Source: Solanum dulcamara
Taxonomy: Eukaryota; Streptophyta; Magnoliopsida; Solanales; Solanaceae
Assembly (NCBI RefSeq): GCF_947179165.1
Contig: NC_077240.1
Span: forward strand, 52,600,001 to 52,664,000
Direction of reading: 5' to 3'
DNA length: 64,000 nt
The position numbers were made by a program, and so were the translations under genes. Positions 48,640 through 59,792 of this stretch are shown piece by piece; position 1 is the first letter of the stretch, and the number at the start of each line of letters is the position of its first letter. The notes beneath the pieces were generated by a model. The model worked only from the letters and a program-made list of their open reading frames with translations. It was not told where the DNA came from and searched no databases.

Positions 48640-51600
48640 TGTTACACCCCGCACTCTTGATCTTGGAACGTCTTCTTGAGTTCCTTAGACACTATCATGT
48701 GAGCCGGATAAGCTACAACACTATCAAACAACTCTAAGGAAAGAAGATTGTGATACCTCGCGAGAAGGGAGGTTGGAGATAGAGTCATAAGAATCCAGAA
48801 AGAGTTGGAGGCTAAGAAATGAGTCGTAGGACTCGATTTACCTATGTAAGACACTAAGTTAAGAGTCTTATACACTTAATTTTCTTAAGGATATACCAAG
48901 CTTACGTAGTTCGGATTACATGAGCTCTTAAAGTAAGACGAGATTACGAACCCGCGAGGAAGGGGAAAGGATGACGCGTGGAAGCCAATGGAGGAGCGAC
49001 ACGTGGCAGCACCTCAAGCAAGCAGGTGATACACCTACTTAGGGTCAAGTAGGTGATGCAGCTGCTTGGGGGAGGTGGACCCCGCTGCCACATGGCAGCC
49101 CCTAATTGGCAGCATGACACGGTGGCCAATCATGGCTTGACACGTGTCATCCTCAGGGGATGACACGTGTCACCCCTTGGGACCACCTATATAAGTTGAT
49201 ATGTATCCTAATTACTTCAGTTCATTAACAAATTTCCAGCAGCAACGTGAGAAAACAAACCCTAAGAGCTAAGGAGAAAATTTCGACGACTTGGGAGAAG
49301 AAAATAGGTAAGTCCCATTTTCGTTCCGTAAATTAATTAATTAGCATATAATACAATGATATGGAAGTATTAGTAGTATAAAATTAGGATTTTTTGCAGC
49401 AAAAATCAGACAGCCAGCTGCCACAACGATTCAGCACGTAAATAAAATTCTGAGGCGCGATTTCGGCAAGTTTTAGTCAATTTCGGGAAAGGTAAGTTCT
49501 TCCCCTCTAATTTGAAGTTTATGAGGTTACATTAGGGTGTATTACACACCTTAGGAGCTTATGGAAGTTGGGGAAAAGGTTTGAAAAGTTCAGCGTTCGG
49601 AATAAACGAATTTGGAATCGCTATAGTTAAGTTGTTGTCGAAATAAGGTGTTGTACGCGTAGGTGCTGCTGCTGGTTGTGTTGTGGCGTGTTGCAGGGTC
49701 TAAAAGTTATCTAAATGAGGTGTGGGAGCTTCTGGTTGCATCCACATGACCCTCCGCTTTGCAATTAAAGAATTCGCGAAAGAAAGATTAAAGACTCTAG
49801 TTTTGGTATCTTAGTTTCGAGTTAATTGTCGGGGGTTTATATTGTGTAATTTTGGTCGTAATATGTATATGTATGGGTTGGTGGTTGGATTGTTGGTTGG
49901 ATTCAGGTGATAAGGACATGGTTGGGAATTCGGATAGGGCACATTATAGGGGAGGTGTTGCCCGATTTTCGTTAACATCCTAACTAGTTAAGGAACTAGC
50001 CGAGAAGGCGAGCGAAGGGATGAATGTTATGAATATTCGTGGGTAGTCTAAGTTGCTGAAAAGTCCAAGGTTGTTAATACTTACATTACTTTCATGTTAA
50101 ATAGGTTTCGAGGACAACGATGTGGACGTGATTAAGAGAAGTCCATACAAGGTATGTGAAGCTTTCCTTTGGCGTGTTTTTGGAATAGATATGTAGAACT
50201 ATTTTTCTTTTCTTTTGGCATGTCTTAGATATAAGTTATGAATGATATGTATACGATATTTGGGATTCAATCCATTCGTAAAGCCTTGAGTATGATTCGA
50301 GACTCTTGTTTATTTCTTGGTATTAGAACTTCTGCAATAGTTGAGTCATTGCCCTTTTGTCTTCTATGTGATGAAAACTAGTACATGTAAAGCCTATTTC
50401 TTCTTTCCTTTGGAATGGCTTAACTTTAAGTGAAATGGTATATGATATAGGATTAGAGGTAATTCCATTTATGAGCTCTGATTGTAACTCGTGACTTGTA
50501 GTCACTCCTGAACATTAAGAGTCTGAAAGTAGTCAAACTACTATTCTCGAGCCTGCTATATAATGAATAGAAAGTAGAGGTACCAGCTCCTCTTTTTAGA
50601 GGCTCTGAAATGATAAATGCCGTTGATTGCATGAGTTGAGTCTTTGACTAGATAAATTGTGTCTCTGATTGCATAGATTATATTTCTGATTGCATGAATT
50701 ATGTGGCATTATTTTGATGCATGTTTGTGATCCCTGAAGCCCCAACTGATATAATCCCAAATGACATCTAAAGGGATACCTCGGATAATTACTCCCCAGT
50801 CTTCAGGTGACGGTTCACTTGACTATTTCATCGAGTCTTAGATAATGACTTAGTTGCATATGGTTCCTTACTACTCTACTCGTGCATACTATAACCCATC
50901 CTTCCTCGAGTCCCATGAAGGGCCGGGATATGTTATCGTGCACAGTGTTATTGCTTCTTTCACCACGTCCCAGGCCGGATGTGTATAGTTCCACGCACGA
51001 GGAGACGATGCCGTACGTGAGGTGTGATATATGTTATATGTTATGACGATACGATTATTCACCGAGTCCCGGGCCAGCAGTAATATGATAGTTTATGTGG
51101 TGAAATAAGGAAGGAACACTGAGTCCCTCCTTAGAGGGCTGGGTACATATGTATATTATGATGGTACGCTATAGACACACCACTCCATTCACCGAGTCCC
51201 TCACTAAAGGGCCGGATACTTTATGTAGGCATGCATATGAGATTAAAGCAATATATTGTGACCCTGAGCCTCGTAGTGAACCGGGTACAACACGATGATA
51301 TACATGATAAGATGATGCCGTATACGATGGTATGATACCATATACGATGATATGATGAAATAAAATGCATTATGACACGATGATTTGTGATTATGAAGTA
51401 ATGATAATGACACTGAGTTCACTAGAGGGCCGGGCACAGTATATGATGGTGTATAGGATCACGTGTCTTAAGGTGCAGGTACAGTAAATTGTTAATTGTT
51501 ATACTTATCCCCTGCATCCCTATTTCAGTTATGATCTCAGTTACAATGTGTTATGCTTTACATACTCAGTACATATATCGTACTGACCCCCCTTTTCTCG

Positions 51601-52085
51601 GGGGGCTGCGTTTCATGCCCGCAGGTACAGATGTTTATTCTGGAGATCCATCAGCGTAGGAATTCCTCTCAGCTGTGTCGGAAGTGCTTCACTGTTCTGG
51701 AGCCTAAATTTTGATGCTGGTCACTTAATGTATATATTTGTACATTCAGGGGTACGACGGGGGTCTTGTCCCGCCATATGTTGTTGTTACTATTCTTAAA
51801 GGTCTGTAGACATATGTATATGTGGGTTGTTTGTGAGTTAGTTTTGATGTTGCCTATTCGATATGTTGTGAATGTTTTTATTATAGCAGCCTTGTCGGCT
51901 TGCGTGCCCTTTCATGATATGAAACAATTGAAAGAGGCTATATGTACATGAAAAAGTTTTAAACTATTGGGGTTTTTATATATAGTATCACATCACACAC
52001 GGTTCAAATTAAGTGTAGTTGATAAATATGCATGAGAGGGTCTAGGTCGGAACCCAGTTGCGGCCGACGGGGTTGGGTCGTGACA
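48640..52085 (+). repeat. 5' LTR of B3
   Basis: Starts TGTTACACCCCGCACTCTTG and ends GGGGTTGGGTCGTGACA. By position, the U3 promoter block is at 48956-49195 and transcribed sequence follows. It then holds three donor-like sites, spaced CCGAGTCCC/GGGCCGG repeats (51050-51440) and twin inverted repeats at 51567-51605. The frame at 51766-51951 recurs in 58888-59073 only as LTR copy. Confidence 0.93.
48956..49195 (+). promoter_or_regulatory. Putative U3 promoter of B3 with G-boxes and TATA
   Basis: CACGTG occurs at 49000, 49141 and 49164, the last two inside GACACGTGTC palindromes. CTATATAA follows at 49187. Between them are AGGTG..CACCT repeats (49022-49065). In plants CACGTG is bound by bZIP and bHLH factors in light and abscisic-acid/stress responses. 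Promoter function is inferred from order and spacing. Confidence 0.6.
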
Positions 52086-52089
52086 GAAG

Positions 52090-52101
52090 TGGTATCAGAG
52101 C
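52090..52101 (+). other. Primer-binding site of B3
   Basis: TGGTATCAGAGC, four bases (GAAG) after the LTR end. Exact match to the initiator Met-tRNA type. Confidence 0.93.
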
Positions 52102-54175
52102 AGTTCGTCCTTGGAATGTCTACAGACCGTGTCTAGTAGAGTCTTGTTTATCGGTGTGTTGTGCACCACATCTATAGACAGGAGGCTACAGGATATTTAG
52201 GATGTTACTTTCTTTCATATCTAAGATCGTGCGATAGAGCCGAGCTATAGGAAATGAAATTCCTCATACTAACCTGCGATTTTAGCAGGAAGACAATGCC
52301 GATAGAAGAAAGTAACTGACAATATTGGATGTTACAAAGCACGCAGGTAACCAAAGGCACAAAATCCCTATGTCAGGTAAGGTATTGAAATGCGATTGAC
52401 AGATACAATTGAAAAGTGAAAGGAAAGGTAAACAGGAAACTATAACAGGTGCAGCTCGAGTGGACATAACAGGTAAGTTCATTTCCATACTATTAATTAT
52501 GGGCACCCTGTGCGGCTATGATATGAGATGATATGACTATATATGTGTGCCCTGTGTGGCTGCGATATAATACGATAAGAATATATATGATGTTGGCCTT
52601 GTGAGGCATTGTTGGTATTTTCTGCGTGCAGGTGTTGAGATAGTAAGAAATACCGAGGAAACTCTGCCCAAATTTTCCTAGAAATAAGAGGAGAATGAGA
52701 TACAGGGCTATAGTATGTCTTGAAAGGTTGTCCTCGCAACAATGATGAGATTTGACTAAACAAGTATGGCTGACCTCGAGAAATAAGTTAATTGCTGAGC
52801 TAATGGCAATAGAAACTAGGAGGACGATACTGGAATAGTAGAATAAGTTAGAAAGGAACTATAAGCCAAAGAAAATGACTCAGAGAGGACTGATAGATCG
52901 AGACAAAATGAGATAGTAAGGCATTGCCTAAATTGATACATAGAGATAAACTATGACAAGTGATAGTTGAAGGAAGTAACAGTATGGTTAAGACAAGAGT
53001 AAGACAAGAGTACAAAGGGAAAAGAATTGTGATGGATATGAAGTGTTAATAAGATAGCTTGTGAGACATTAAGGACAAGACTAGCTAAGAAGGGTAAGTA
53101 ACCCATAGTAAGAATCGTGAAGAAAGTCAAGCGGTATTATACTATGGGTCTGAATGCGAACAAGGTACCAGGTGAACATAACAAAAACCATTATTAGAAT
53201 AAGCAAAACTTAGTAAGGAATTAACTAGAAGGTATGATGTGGTCCATGTAAATGGAATGTAAAGATAGGTGTGGAACGGAAAAACAAGCTATGGAACAAA
53301 TAAGGAAGATTTATCAAGTTCCATAAGGAAAGTTTTGAATAAAGGTTATATGATGACGAAAAGGATGGCTAGTGCAAGGAAATAAAGGGTAATATGGAAT
53401 TCCTTACGCCCAACCAAAAATGGAAATGAGTTGAAGGAATAATACAGAAGTTCTAATAGAGGCACTCAAGATATATGCAATTAATTAAGTATAAGTATCG
53501 AACAAAAAGAGACATAGACAGTTACGAACTGGAGGTATAGTACGATGAAAAGGTATTAAGACAAGGCCACTACTACCACGAAGTTGATGTGGTTTTAAGC
53601 AGGATTAGAAATGAGCCTTAGGCACACGACAAAGGTGCAAGCTCAGGAGGCGTAAAGAAGTATGGTGTACACGTGACTCCACTCTAATGATTAGTGGTAT
53701 CCACTGGAATAAAGTTAGTATAATGGCGAAGATCGAAACATGAGTCATTAAAGTATAAGTACACTCGAGTGGGGAATGTGCACCAATTATGAGCCCTCGC
53801 TAATTACTGATTGGGAGGAATGGAATGTGGCTTTGAGTGCACTACTACATTACGGATACTACTTGAGTATCAATCATTAGATGAGATTCGATTCGAGATA
53901 TTCCAAATATTACAGCACCCTACGATTGTGCTAGGGTTTCCTAGAAAGGCAACCTAACGTGGGGATGATTTAACAGAAGATGTAGATATGGTGCAACCCG
54001 TTAAATATGTTGGAATAGAATCATTCGTGTGTAAATAGCTGAAGATATACGGAGAATGATATAGGTACACCCTAAAGGGGGGAAGTGGACAAAAGAAGTA
54101 CAAGCGTAAGAGAAAATCAACTGATGCTATCGTATGTATGTGGAAACGCTTAAACTTCAAATGAGACCCCATAAG
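52102..54175 (+). other. Non-coding leader region of B3
   Basis: No gag or other protein motif in any frame. At 52503-52610 three short repeats about 45 bp apart read CACCCTGTGCGGC, GCCCTGTGTGGC and GGCCTTGTGAGGC. B4 has the same set at 63635-63740. B1 and B2 have the complement. Otherwise purine-rich sequence without assignment. Confidence 0.6.
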
Positions 54176-54280
54176 GGATGGGCGTGATCATACTCACACT
54201 AATGCACCAGATTTCGTCAAAACACCGAAGTTAAGCGTGCTCGAATGAGAGTAGCACTGGATGGGTGACCCTCTAGGAAG
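54176..54280 (+). ncRNA. 5S rRNA-like sequence in B3 (sense to the element)
   Basis: About 105 bases matching the first nine-tenths of a plant 5S rRNA gene: GATCATAC..CACACTAATGCACC, GAAGTTAAGCGTGCT (box A region, intact), GAGAGTAGCACTGGATGGGTGACC (intermediate element and box C, nearly intact), TAGGAAGT. It ends there and unrelated GAGAAAGAGAACAAAAC follows; the last ~18 bases of 5S are missing and no T run terminates it. Confidence 0.85.
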
Positions 54281-54829
54281 TGAGAAAGAGAACAAAACAA
54301 GTATGACAAAAAGAGATTATAAAGGCGTGTTGGTACAACGACACATATAGAATAGAGTAAGCCAAGAGCGAAAAAGATTATGACTGAAATACAATGCACC
54401 TCATGAAAATGGCAGAAGAATAGTTGTGCAACCTATGAATATTGGCATACTAAGAGCGAGGTCAAATGATTACTCGATAAAAGAAAGTCAGTAATAACAA
54501 TGTGATTGCCATATTTAGAATCTATTCAGGAAAAGTGTAAGATGGTTCGAGGCAGAACTATTCAGATATAATCGGTATTAAGGACAAGAGCCATAGTGGA
54601 GCCTTGACCTCGACTAAAGGAGGTAACCCACTAGTATAACAACGCTAAGGAATTTTCTGGGCTGCTCTATGTCCATACACACGTTTATGTAAGGATTACA
54701 ATATGATGTATGGTAAGAAAACTGGAGAAAAGATCTGCGTAAAAGAGAAAGATAGCATACCTAAGGTATTACAAGTTGGATTAAGAGGAGTTGTACAATA
54801 GCTTAAGTTAAAAGAAGCACCAGCAGTCT

Positions 54830-55200
54830 GATAGCCTATCTCAGGGAATGGAAACCCCGACTCAGAGGTGGAAAGCAGTTAATATGTATTATAGTATGAG
54901 TTGACCTCGTATTCTAAGGAACTGGGAGTTCATACGGGCTATGGTAGATGGGCTGACAGAATCAACCTGTTCCCCTCCAGGTAGAAAGACATATTCAGCT
55001 GAGGGTTCTGCGAAATGACATAGTAGGGAAACAATAAGATTTCACGGAGTCCCCACATCTATTATCTCAGATAGAAAAGTTCAATTTACAGCTAACTGCT
55101 GGAAATCATTTCGAAAGGGATTGAGGAACCCAGATGAATCTTAGTATGACATTTTGCCCTTCGATTAAGGGACAGGCCCAAATGTGATCCACTAAATTAT
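54830..55200 (+). pseudogene. integrase core remnant of B3
   Basis: Readable as MVDGLTES, then SAEGSAK with a stop, then FHGVPTSIISDRKVQFTAN and CWKSFRKGLRNP (about 55035-55130), the SDRG region of gypsy integrase. The Asp is kept but the Glu-bearing QTDGQSE region is unreadable (stops at 55141 and 55166). It shows that B descends from an ordinary gypsy element. Confidence 0.78.
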
Positions 55201-55365
55201 TTATAAAGTAAAGCTTATTACGGAACAAGATATCGATTAGCAGCCTAAAGTCAGCAAGAAGGGGATACATTGATCCTTCGTAGAGCATTTTTAGAATAGA
55301 TAAAGCTGCCTATGAGTAGGACCTACCGTCTGATTTGAAACAATACATTCATTTTTCACAGATCA

Positions 55366-55746
55366 ATGCTCCGTAAGAATGGGAACGACGATCCCAGAAT
55401 ATTTTCCATGGAGGAGGTCCACGTAACAGGGAGTTATCCTACGAGGGGAAACCTATCTCCATCCGAGATCAGCAGATTAAACGGGTTGCGAACTAAGGAC
55501 ATAGCTTCCGTCAAGGTACTGTGGCGAAATAAGAATCGTGAAGACATAAACTGGGAGGTTGAAAAGGACATGAAACACAAGTGTCCGTACCTATTCCCGA
55601 TGTCTACGGATATCCCTAGTCTTGGAACTCGTATATTAATTTTTTTGGACGAAAATGTATGCCATTCCAGTAGAAAGGCATCTCCCTATGATCCGTATAA
55701 AGTCTTAAGGAAAGTTTTATTCAACATTCGGGGACGAATGTTCTAA
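55366..55746 (+). pseudogene. integrase C-terminus/chromodomain of B3
   Basis: A 126-codon open piece starting MLRKNGNDDPRIFSMEEVHV. It contains LRTKDIASVKVLWRNKNRED and NWEVEKDMKHKCPYLF, the chromodomain block of plant chromoviruses. It ends NIRGRMF beside the polypurine tract, as in autonomous relatives. It has no upstream continuation, so it cannot be made as part of a polyprotein. Its survival as an open frame probably reflects the youth of the copy. Confidence 0.82.
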
Positions 55747-55758
55747 AGGGGGGAAGGA
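55745..55758 (+). other. Polypurine tract of B3
   Basis: AAAGGGGGGAAGGA immediately before the 3' LTR start. Confidence 0.92.
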
Positions 55759-58700
55759 TGTTACACCCCGCACTCTTGAGCTTGGAACGTCTTCTTTTGT
55801 TCCTTAGACACTATCATGTGAGCCGGATAAGCTACGACACTATCAAACAACTCTAAGGAAAGAAGATTGTGATACCTCGCGAGAAGGGAGGTTGGAGATA
55901 GAGTCATAAGAATCCAGAAAGAGTTGGAGGCTAAGAAATGAGTCGTAGGACTCGATTTACCTATGTAAGACACTAAGTTAAGAGTCTTATACACTTAATT
56001 TTCTTAAGGATATACCAAGCTTACGTAGTTCGGATTACATGAGCTCTTAAAGTAAGACGAGATTACGAACCCGCGAGGAAGGGGAAAGGATGACGCGTGG
56101 AAGCCAATGGAGGAGCGACAAATGGCAGCACCTCAAGCAAGCAGGTGATGCACCTACTTAGGGTCAAGTAAGTGATGCAGCTGCTTAGGGGAGGTGGACC
56201 CCGCTGCCACGTGGCAGCCCCTAATTGGCAGCATGACACAGTGGCTAATCATGGCTTGACACGTGTCATCCTCAGGGGATGACATGTGTCACCCCTTGGG
56301 ACCACCTATATAAGTTGATATGTATCCTAATTACTTCAGTTCATTAACAAATTTCCAGCAGCAACGTGAGAAAACAAACCCTAAGAGCTAAGGAGAAAAT
56401 TTCGACGACTTGGGAGAAGAAAATAGGTAAGTCCCGTTTTCGTTCCGTAAATTAATTAATTAGCGTATAATACAATGATATGGAAGTATTAGTAGTATAA
56501 AATTAGGATTTTTTGCAGCAAAAATCAGACAGCAAGCTGCCACAACGATTCAGCACGTAAGTAAAATTCCGAGGCGCGATTTCGGCAAGTTTTAGTCAAT
56601 TTCGGGAAAGGTAAGTTCTTCCCCTCTAACTTGAAGTTTATGAGGTTAAATTAGGGTGTATTACACACCTTAGGAGATGATGGAAGTTGGGGAAAAGGTT
56701 TGAAAAGTTCAGCGTTCGGAATAAACGAATTTGGAATCGCAATAGTTAAGTTGTTGTCGAAATAAGGTGTTGTACGCGTACGGGCTGCTTCTGGTTGTGT
56801 TGTGGCGTGTTGCAGGGTCTAAAATTTATCTAAATGAGGTGTTGGAGATGATGGTTGTAGCCACATGACCCTCCGCTTTGCAATTAAAGAATTCGCGAAA
56901 GAAAGATTAAAGACTCTAGTTTTGGTATCTTAGTTTCGAGTTAATTGTCGGGGGTTTATATTGTGTAATTTTGGTCGTAATATGTATATGTATGGGTTGG
57001 TGGTTGCATTTTTGGTTGGCTGCAGGTTCTAAGGACATGGTTGGGAATTCGTATAGGGCACATTATAGGGGAGGTGCTGCCCGAGTTTCGTTAACATCCT
57101 AACTAGTTAAGGAACTAGCCGAGAAGGCGAGCGAAGGGATGAATGTTATGAATACTCGTGGGTAGTCTAAGTTGCTGAAAAGTCCAAGGTTGTTAATACT
57201 TACATTACTTCCATGTTAAATAAGTTTCGAGGACAACGATGTGGACGTGATTAAGAGAAGTCCATACAAGGTATGTGAAGCTTTCCTTTGGTGTGTTTTT
57301 GGAATAGATATGTAGAACTATTCTTCTTTTCTTTTGGCATGTCTTAGATATAAGTTATGAATGATATGTATACGATATTTGGGATTCAATCCATTCGTAA
57401 AGCCCCGAGTATGATTCGAGACTCTTGTTTACTTCTTGGTATTAGAACTTCTGCAATAGTTGAGTCATTGCCCTTTTGTCTTTTATGTGATGAAAACTAG
57501 TACATGTAAAGCCTATTTCTTCTTTCCTTTGGAATGGCTTAACTTTAAGTGAAATGGTATATGATATAGGTTTAGAGGTAATTCTATTTATGAGCTCTGA
57601 TTGTAACTCGTGACTTGTAGTCACTCCTGAACATTAAAAGTCTGAAAGTAGTCAAACTACTATTCTCGAGCCTGCTATATAATGAATAGAAAGTAGAGGT
57701 ACCAGCTCCTCTTTTTAGAGGCTCTGAAATGATAAATGTCGTTGATTGCATGAGTTGAGTCTTTGACTAGATAAATTGTGTCTTTGATTGCACAGATTAT
57801 ATTTCTGATTGCATGAATTATGTGGCATTATTTTGATGCATGTTTGTGATCCCTGAAGCCCCAACCTATATAAGCCTTAATGACATCTAAAGGGATACCT
57901 CGGATAATTACTCCCCCAGTCTTCAGGTGACGGTTCACTTGACTGTTTCATCGAGTCTTAGATAATGACTTAGTTGCATATGGTTCCTCACTACTCTACT
58001 CGTGCATACTATAACCCATCCTTCCTCGAGTCCCATGATGGACCGGGATATGTTATCGTGCACAGTGTTACTGCTTCTTTCACCGCGTCCCACGCTGGAT
58101 GTGTATAGTTCCACGCACGAGGTGACGATGCCATACGTGAGGTGTGATATATGTTATATGTTATGACGATACGATTATTCACCGAGTCCCGGGCCGGCAG
58201 TAATATGATAGTATATGTGGTGAAATAAGGAAGGAACACTGAGTCCCTCCTTAGAGGGCCGGGTACATATGTATATTATGATGGTACGCTATAGACGTAC
58301 ACCACTCCATTCATCGAGTCCCTCACTAAATGGCCGGATACTTTATGTAGGCATGCATATGAGATTAAAGCAATACATTGTGACCCTGAGCCCCGTAGTG
58401 AACCGGGTATAACACGATGATATACATGATAAGATGATGCCGTATACGATGGTATGATACCATATACGATGATATGATGAAATGAAATGCATTATGACAC
58501 GATGATTTGTGATTATGAAGTAATGATAATGACACTGAGTTCACTAGAGGGCCGGGCACAGTATATGATGGTGTATAGGATCACGTGTCCTAAGGTGCAG
58601 GTACAGTAAATTGTTAATTGTTATACTTATCCCCTACATCCCTATTTTAGTTATGATCTCAGTTACGATGTGTTATGCTTTACATACTCAGTACATATAT

Positions 58701-59207
58701 CGTACTGACCCCCCTTTTCTCGGGGGGCTGCGTTTCATGCCCGCAGGTACAGATGTTTATTCTGGAGATCCATCAGCGTAGGAGTTCCTCTCAGCTGTGT
58801 CGGAAGTGCTTTACTATTCTGGAGCCTAAATTTTGATGCTGGTCACTTAATGTTTATATTTGTACATTTAGGGGTACGGCGGGGGTCTTGTCCCGCCATA
58901 TGTTGTTGTTACTATTCTTAGAGGTCTGTAGACATATGTATATGTGGGTTGTTTGTGAGTTAGTTTCGATGTTGCCTATTCGATATGTTGTGAATATTTT
59001 TATTATAGCAGCCTTGTCGGCTCGTGTGCCCTTTCATGATATGAAACAAATGAAAGAGGCTACATGTACATGAAAAAGTTTTAAACTATTGGGGTTTTTG
59101 TATATAGTATCACATCACACACGGTTCAACTTAAGTGTAGTTGATAAATACGCATGAGAGTGTCCAGGTCGGAACCCAATTGCGGCCTACGGGGTTGGGT
59201 CGTGACA
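55759..59207 (+). repeat. 3' LTR of B3
   Basis: 3449 bp and nearly identical to the 5' LTR. Differences seen include GAGTTCC to TTGTTCC near its start, and loss of the first CACGTG (CACGTGGCAG to CAAATGGCAG). Donor-like GTAAGT sites at 56427 and 56611 are kept. Confidence 0.93.
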
Positions 59208-59212
59208 ACGTG
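59208..59212. repeat. Target-site duplication ACGTG, right of B3
   Basis: Exact partner of 48635-48639. Confidence 0.94.
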
Positions 59213-59792
59213 ACACATCGAATGATACACCCGGAGATACCTCATGCAACTTAACATTTATTAAGCATTTTATGGGTAAGAGTAAACAACTCAAGTGAAA
59301 AATATAAGGGATATAGGGAATAAGGGACTTCACATTAATAAGAGTCAAAGATAACATAACATCCATTACTATGTCCAATAATACCTTCTATATTAAGACT
59401 TGGTGGAGGCTAAGACATGTCCGTAGATCACCCTTAAGATTAAGTTAAGACACCAAACTTAATTTAAACGTCTAAACATAACATAAGCTACGTAAGATAG
59501 GAGTGTTATTCCCAGAACATGGGATCTCACCAAAGTGGTATCCTTCAATGCTCAACTTAGCCATGAGGAGAAGAGTGTGGAGCGACCCCAGTCCCTATAT
59601 GGAAATATCATGTAGTCAAAAGTATACGTTAGTACATTGAATGTACTATGTATGTGAGTGTGAAATGAAATAAAGAACATAAAAGAGATACATGTATAGG
59701 AAATATGCATAAGTGGATGAATCCATGAGAAATCATCATATGAATCCTTAAAGCATTCATTTTGTGGGAAAGCGACCTTAACCGATATTTAG
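59213..59792 (-). repeat. 5' LTR of C1, second part (continues beyond window after B4)
   Basis: Resumes ACACATCGAATGATACACCC. Its order of blocks follows the C2 LTR at 36960-37380 (for example TAATACCTTCTATATTAAGA / TAATGCCTCTACTAGTTATG, then GGCTAAGACATG / GGCTTAGGACAAG). B4 interrupts it at 59793; the rest is outside the window. No coding content. Confidence 0.75.

Larger units (their letters stand above)
48640..59207 (+). mobile_element. Element B3: complete, young, non-autonomous B element
   Basis: 10568 bp with LTRs 48640-52085 (3446 bp) and 55759-59207 (3449 bp), a primer site at 52090, a polypurine tract at 55745 and perfect ACGTG duplications. LTR samples differ at about 2% of positions. 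The 3673-bp internal region codes only for a broken integrase end, so movement needed proteins from elsewhere. It is inserted in the 5' LTR of C1. Confidence 0.94.

Noticed and set aside
51587..51605. GC hairpin as an intrinsic transcription terminator
   Set aside because: Rho-independent terminators are bacterial; this is plant nuclear sequence. The hairpin is reported as an LTR structure instead.
21781..54280. Functional 5S rRNA genes or a 5S cluster
   Set aside because: Single diverged units inside retrotransposons, in opposite orientation relative to the elements, with no tandem array, no T-run terminator and, at 54176, a missing 3' end.
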